Shown piece by piece: positions 61,795-64,000 of a DNA stretch of 64,000 nucleotides. Below the pieces are notes generated by a model, which was not told where the DNA came from, did not search any database, and saw only the letters and a list, made by a program, of their open reading frames with translations. Both the position numbers and the translations under genes were made by a program. Each line of letters begins with the position of its first letter. Within the stretch, counting starts at the first letter, position 1. The DNA lies in NCBI GenBank assembly GCA_038380795.1, contig CM076279.1, positions 4,107,001 through 4,171,000 on the forward strand. The letters run 5' to 3'. The stretch is from Pyrocephalus nanus (Eukaryota; Chordata; Aves; Passeriformes; Tyrannidae).

Positions 61795-63088
61795 CTGGAG
61801 GAGATTAGGGATATGACTGATTATAGAAAATGACACAACAGCTTAGGAGTCCAGTTCAGCTGGATGCCCACTGTATGAGCTACCAATATAGCAGAGTGAG
61901 CAGAAAGTCTCTGTGTGCTCAGGTTCCAAAAACAATTTTGCTATGCTTAGGAAAATAATCAAGGCTGGCTCAGGACAGTCTGAAACAAATCAGTGGAGGG
62001 AGAAGGGGAAAGCAAACACTGCAGGTGTATTTGAAATGGACTTATGATTGCACACATTAAAGATGTGCCTCTTGGAGGCTCTGCTGCCCCAGAAATTCCA
62101 GTGTATTTTGCTTTACTCCTCAAACACTTGAATGTCCTGCCATGGAGAAGGATCAGCCACACCAAGCTTCCATCCTGGAAGTCAAGAGATTTCTTGATTC
62201 TCTGTTTGTTAAAACTCATTGAGGAGAGCCTGGAAAAGTTGTTTCCAGGTGCTGCTAGAGAAGGTGGTCAAGACAGAAAAAAAGACCAATTCCAGGACAC
62301 CAAATGGGTCAAAGCTTTAGCCCACCTATGAACTATTGGAAGAATTTACATGTTAACTGCAGCTCCATTTTAGCTCAAAATGTGATAAACTGGAGCACCA
62401 CTAACTGCTAATCTGTTTTGATGGCCTAAATACTGTTTCCTGGATTTATTGATTGCTTCATTGTTCATGAAGGGCATCTGAATACCTAAGTGGGCAGAGA
62501 CAAAGAATAAAGCCTTTCACAACACAGGAAGGTGTTTGGTGGTCTGTGACTGCAGATTATTTAACTCAAAAAAAAAGGTGAGTGGAAGGGAGCTGGGCAG
62601 TCTTGTAGTAGGAAGCACTTAAGGAGCACTTGGCCTCCCCCCCAAACTGGACCAAATCTGGAATGTGCAAGCAGTGAGGGACAAATAAAGCCCAAGATGT
62701 GCAGGAGTCTACATGTTACTGAGGGCAGGTGTGATCACTCTTCAACTGCACCTCCCTCAATAATTACCAACATTCTTCGTTTATGAACAAGCACACACTC
62801 ATACACACATATATATGCATCTATCCAGAAGAGTTAAGTGAATTATTGGCTTCACTGAAACAAACAATTACTAATGTTTCAGATCCATTTCTCAGCAGTA
62901 TGATGGAGGTAAAGGATTTCCCTCTCTCGGAGGGAGGGAATACATACACTTATGACTGTAGTATTTAAGTGTTGGCAGTTAGAAGATTTGCATAGGAGAC
63001 CGGAGAAATGCAGTTACCAATATCTTGGCAACTTCACATTCTACTAATCAGGTGTTCTGTTCCCAACCCCAGCCAAGAAGTTCCTTAC
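61795..63088 (-). other. SCPEP1: SCPEP1 intron
   Basis: 1,294 bp between donor GTAAGG and acceptor CTCCTCCAG. It contains a CA/TA-rich stretch near 62791-62815 and nothing else recognisable. Confidence 0.85.
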
Positions 63089-63226
63089 CCATGGTGTCAA
63101 CAATGAGATCCAGCTGCCCATTATAGACTGTAACATTCACGTTGGCTGCCAAAAGCTGATCAACAACATCAATGACAGGTTTCATGAAGTCCTCAGCCAT
63201 GTTCTCAAAGACCTGTCTGGACTGAC
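63089..63226 (-). CDS. SCPEP1: SCPEP1 coding exon with catalytic Asp
   Basis: This 138-bp exon encodes QSRQVFENMAEDFMKPVIDV and then VDQLLAANVNVTVYNGQLDL followed by IVDTMG. The NGQLDLIVDT motif places the triad Asp (the D after QL, by analogy with GDxD in other S10 carboxypeptidases). NVT is an N-glycosylation sequon that I also recall in the human enzyme. The acceptor CCAACCAG|GT and the donor ATGG|GTAAGG are both consistent, with phase 1 on each side. Confidence 0.95.
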
Positions 63227-63854
63227 CTGGTTGGAGCCAGAAAGACAAATTTTAACTGATCCTCAAAGGATGTCATCCCCAAGCATGGTTCTGAAGGTTT
63301 TGAAAGGCAGTTCACAGCTGCATAAAATTCAGTCTCAGCCCAAAGTGGCAGCCAGTGATTTATCAGTGTGAGGAACCAAAGGGGACCAGAAGGCAGCCAG
63401 GCTCTCATTTGAGCTCACAGACAGCACTGGAGCTCTTGGCTCCTATTTACACACACAGGGTGCTGGCATCCATCAATCCTTTAAACCTTCCTTTCTGTTT
63501 TACACCCTCTCCTCCACACAATGCATCATTCCATGATACCAGACTTCTGGCAGAGAAAAACTGATGGCAATTTCAGCAAGATTGTATGAAAAACAGAAAC
63601 AACTGCTGAGACACAGAGGATCTTCTGCCTCCCTCCCCTTGTATTTTTAGTTACTTGGCTAAAGACAGATACAAGCAGCAGAATTGGAACCACAACCACA
63701 TCTGCCCTATGACATCTTCATTTCTGAGATTAAGTCCCCTTCTTAGCCCCCAAGGATAATGACAATGGAATGTGACCAATTGCTAGAGCATCTTCCTGCA
63801 GGCTGCAATATTGAGAACAGCAGCAATGGACTCGCTAGGTGCACAGGAATGTAC
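63227..63854 (-). other. SCPEP1: SCPEP1 intron
   Basis: 628 bp between donor GTACAT and acceptor CCAACCAG. No feature was recognised inside. Confidence 0.85.
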
Positions 63855-63968
63855 CTCCCCATTTCACACAGTCAGGAATAATCTTCAGCTTCTTTCTGAT
63901 GGGGCCATTCATCAGTTCATCCAGGCTGTCCTGGTGCATTTTTCTGACATGGCGCTGGTAAAGTCGCA
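63855..63968 (-). CDS. SCPEP1: SCPEP1 coding exon (fourth from last)
   Basis: This 114-bp exon encodes RLYQRHVRKMHQDSLDELMN and then GPIRKKLKIIPDCVKWGG, the segment LMNGPIRKKLKIIP being a hallmark of SCPEP1. It begins with two bases of a split codon and ends with one base of a Gly codon. The acceptor is CTTTCTCCAG. The donor is GAG|GTACAT, which is weak, but the phase fits the next exon exactly. Upstream exons lie beyond 64000. Confidence 0.93.
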
Positions 63969-64000
63969 CTGGAGAAAGACAGAACCCTTTGATCAGTGGC

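Larger units (their letters stand above)
61445..64000 (-). other. SCPEP1: SCPEP1 gene, 3' part (last four coding exons)
   Basis: Four minus-strand exons join in frame to give the C-terminal ~159 residues of retinoid-inducible serine carboxypeptidase (family S10), a secreted/lysosomal hydrolase. They include the Asp and His of the Ser-Asp-His triad. The N-terminal two thirds, with signal peptide and the nucleophile Ser, lie right of the window. All splice sites are GT-AG, and no frame disruption is seen, so the gene looks intact. Confidence 0.93.

Noticed and set aside
1..64000. tRNA, rRNA, miRNA, CRISPR or bacterial/phage elements
   Set aside because: No tRNA-like boxes, repeat-spacer arrays or prokaryotic gene organisation were seen; a miRNA hairpin cannot be excluded without folding.

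Overview
The window is ordinary vertebrate nuclear DNA, almost certainly avian. The evidence is a CR1 LINE 3' end with the (ATTCTATGA)-type terminal repeat, a solo LTR of a type common in bird genomes, a very low overall repeat load, and two genes recognisable from spliced exons. There is no operon structure, CRISPR, phage or bacterial content. Both genes lie on the minus strand, so transcription runs from right to left.

1) About 1-52,783, minus strand: the 5' part of RAB11FIP4 (Rab11 family-interacting protein 4). Coding exon 1 is at 52,640-52,783 inside a CpG island, exon 2 at 18,455-18,542 and exon 3 at 9,782-9,870. They join in frame with consensus splice sites (phases 0, 1, 0) and encode the N-terminal EF-hand pair region plus the start of the linker. 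Intron 1 is about 34 kb, intron 2 about 8.6 kb, and intron 3 leaves the window on the left. The coiled coil and the Rab11-binding C-terminus are not in this window. Most of the window is therefore intron. It carries homopolymer tracts, a 33-bp tandem duplication, perhaps an old CR1 relic, and a few stretches that look like conserved regulatory DNA.

2) About 52,205-53,581: the RAB11FIP4 CpG-island promoter region. It holds G-tract arrays able to form quadruplexes, a short upstream ORF that ends exactly on the first start codon (TGATG overlap), and a CR1 fragment about 420 bp upstream of the ATG.

3) About 53,582-61,444: intergenic DNA. It contains a 522-bp solo LTR (59,394-59,915) flanked by a 4-bp target-site duplication, and presumably the SCPEP1 3'UTR.

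4) 61,445-64,000, minus strand: the last four coding exons of SCPEP1 (retinoid-inducible serine carboxypeptidase). They carry the catalytic Asp and His; the catalytic Ser exon lies beyond the right edge.

The two genes are arranged head-to-tail (SCPEP1 then RAB11FIP4) and have no evident functional link. RAB11FIP4 acts in Rab11 recycling-endosome traffic, and SCPEP1 is a lysosomal/secretory hydrolase. I found no convincing new biological system. The most interesting local features are the uORF/start-codon arrangement and G4-rich promoter of RAB11FIP4, the gene order compared with mammals, and several AT-rich but CpG-retaining intronic blocks that may be conserved enhancers.
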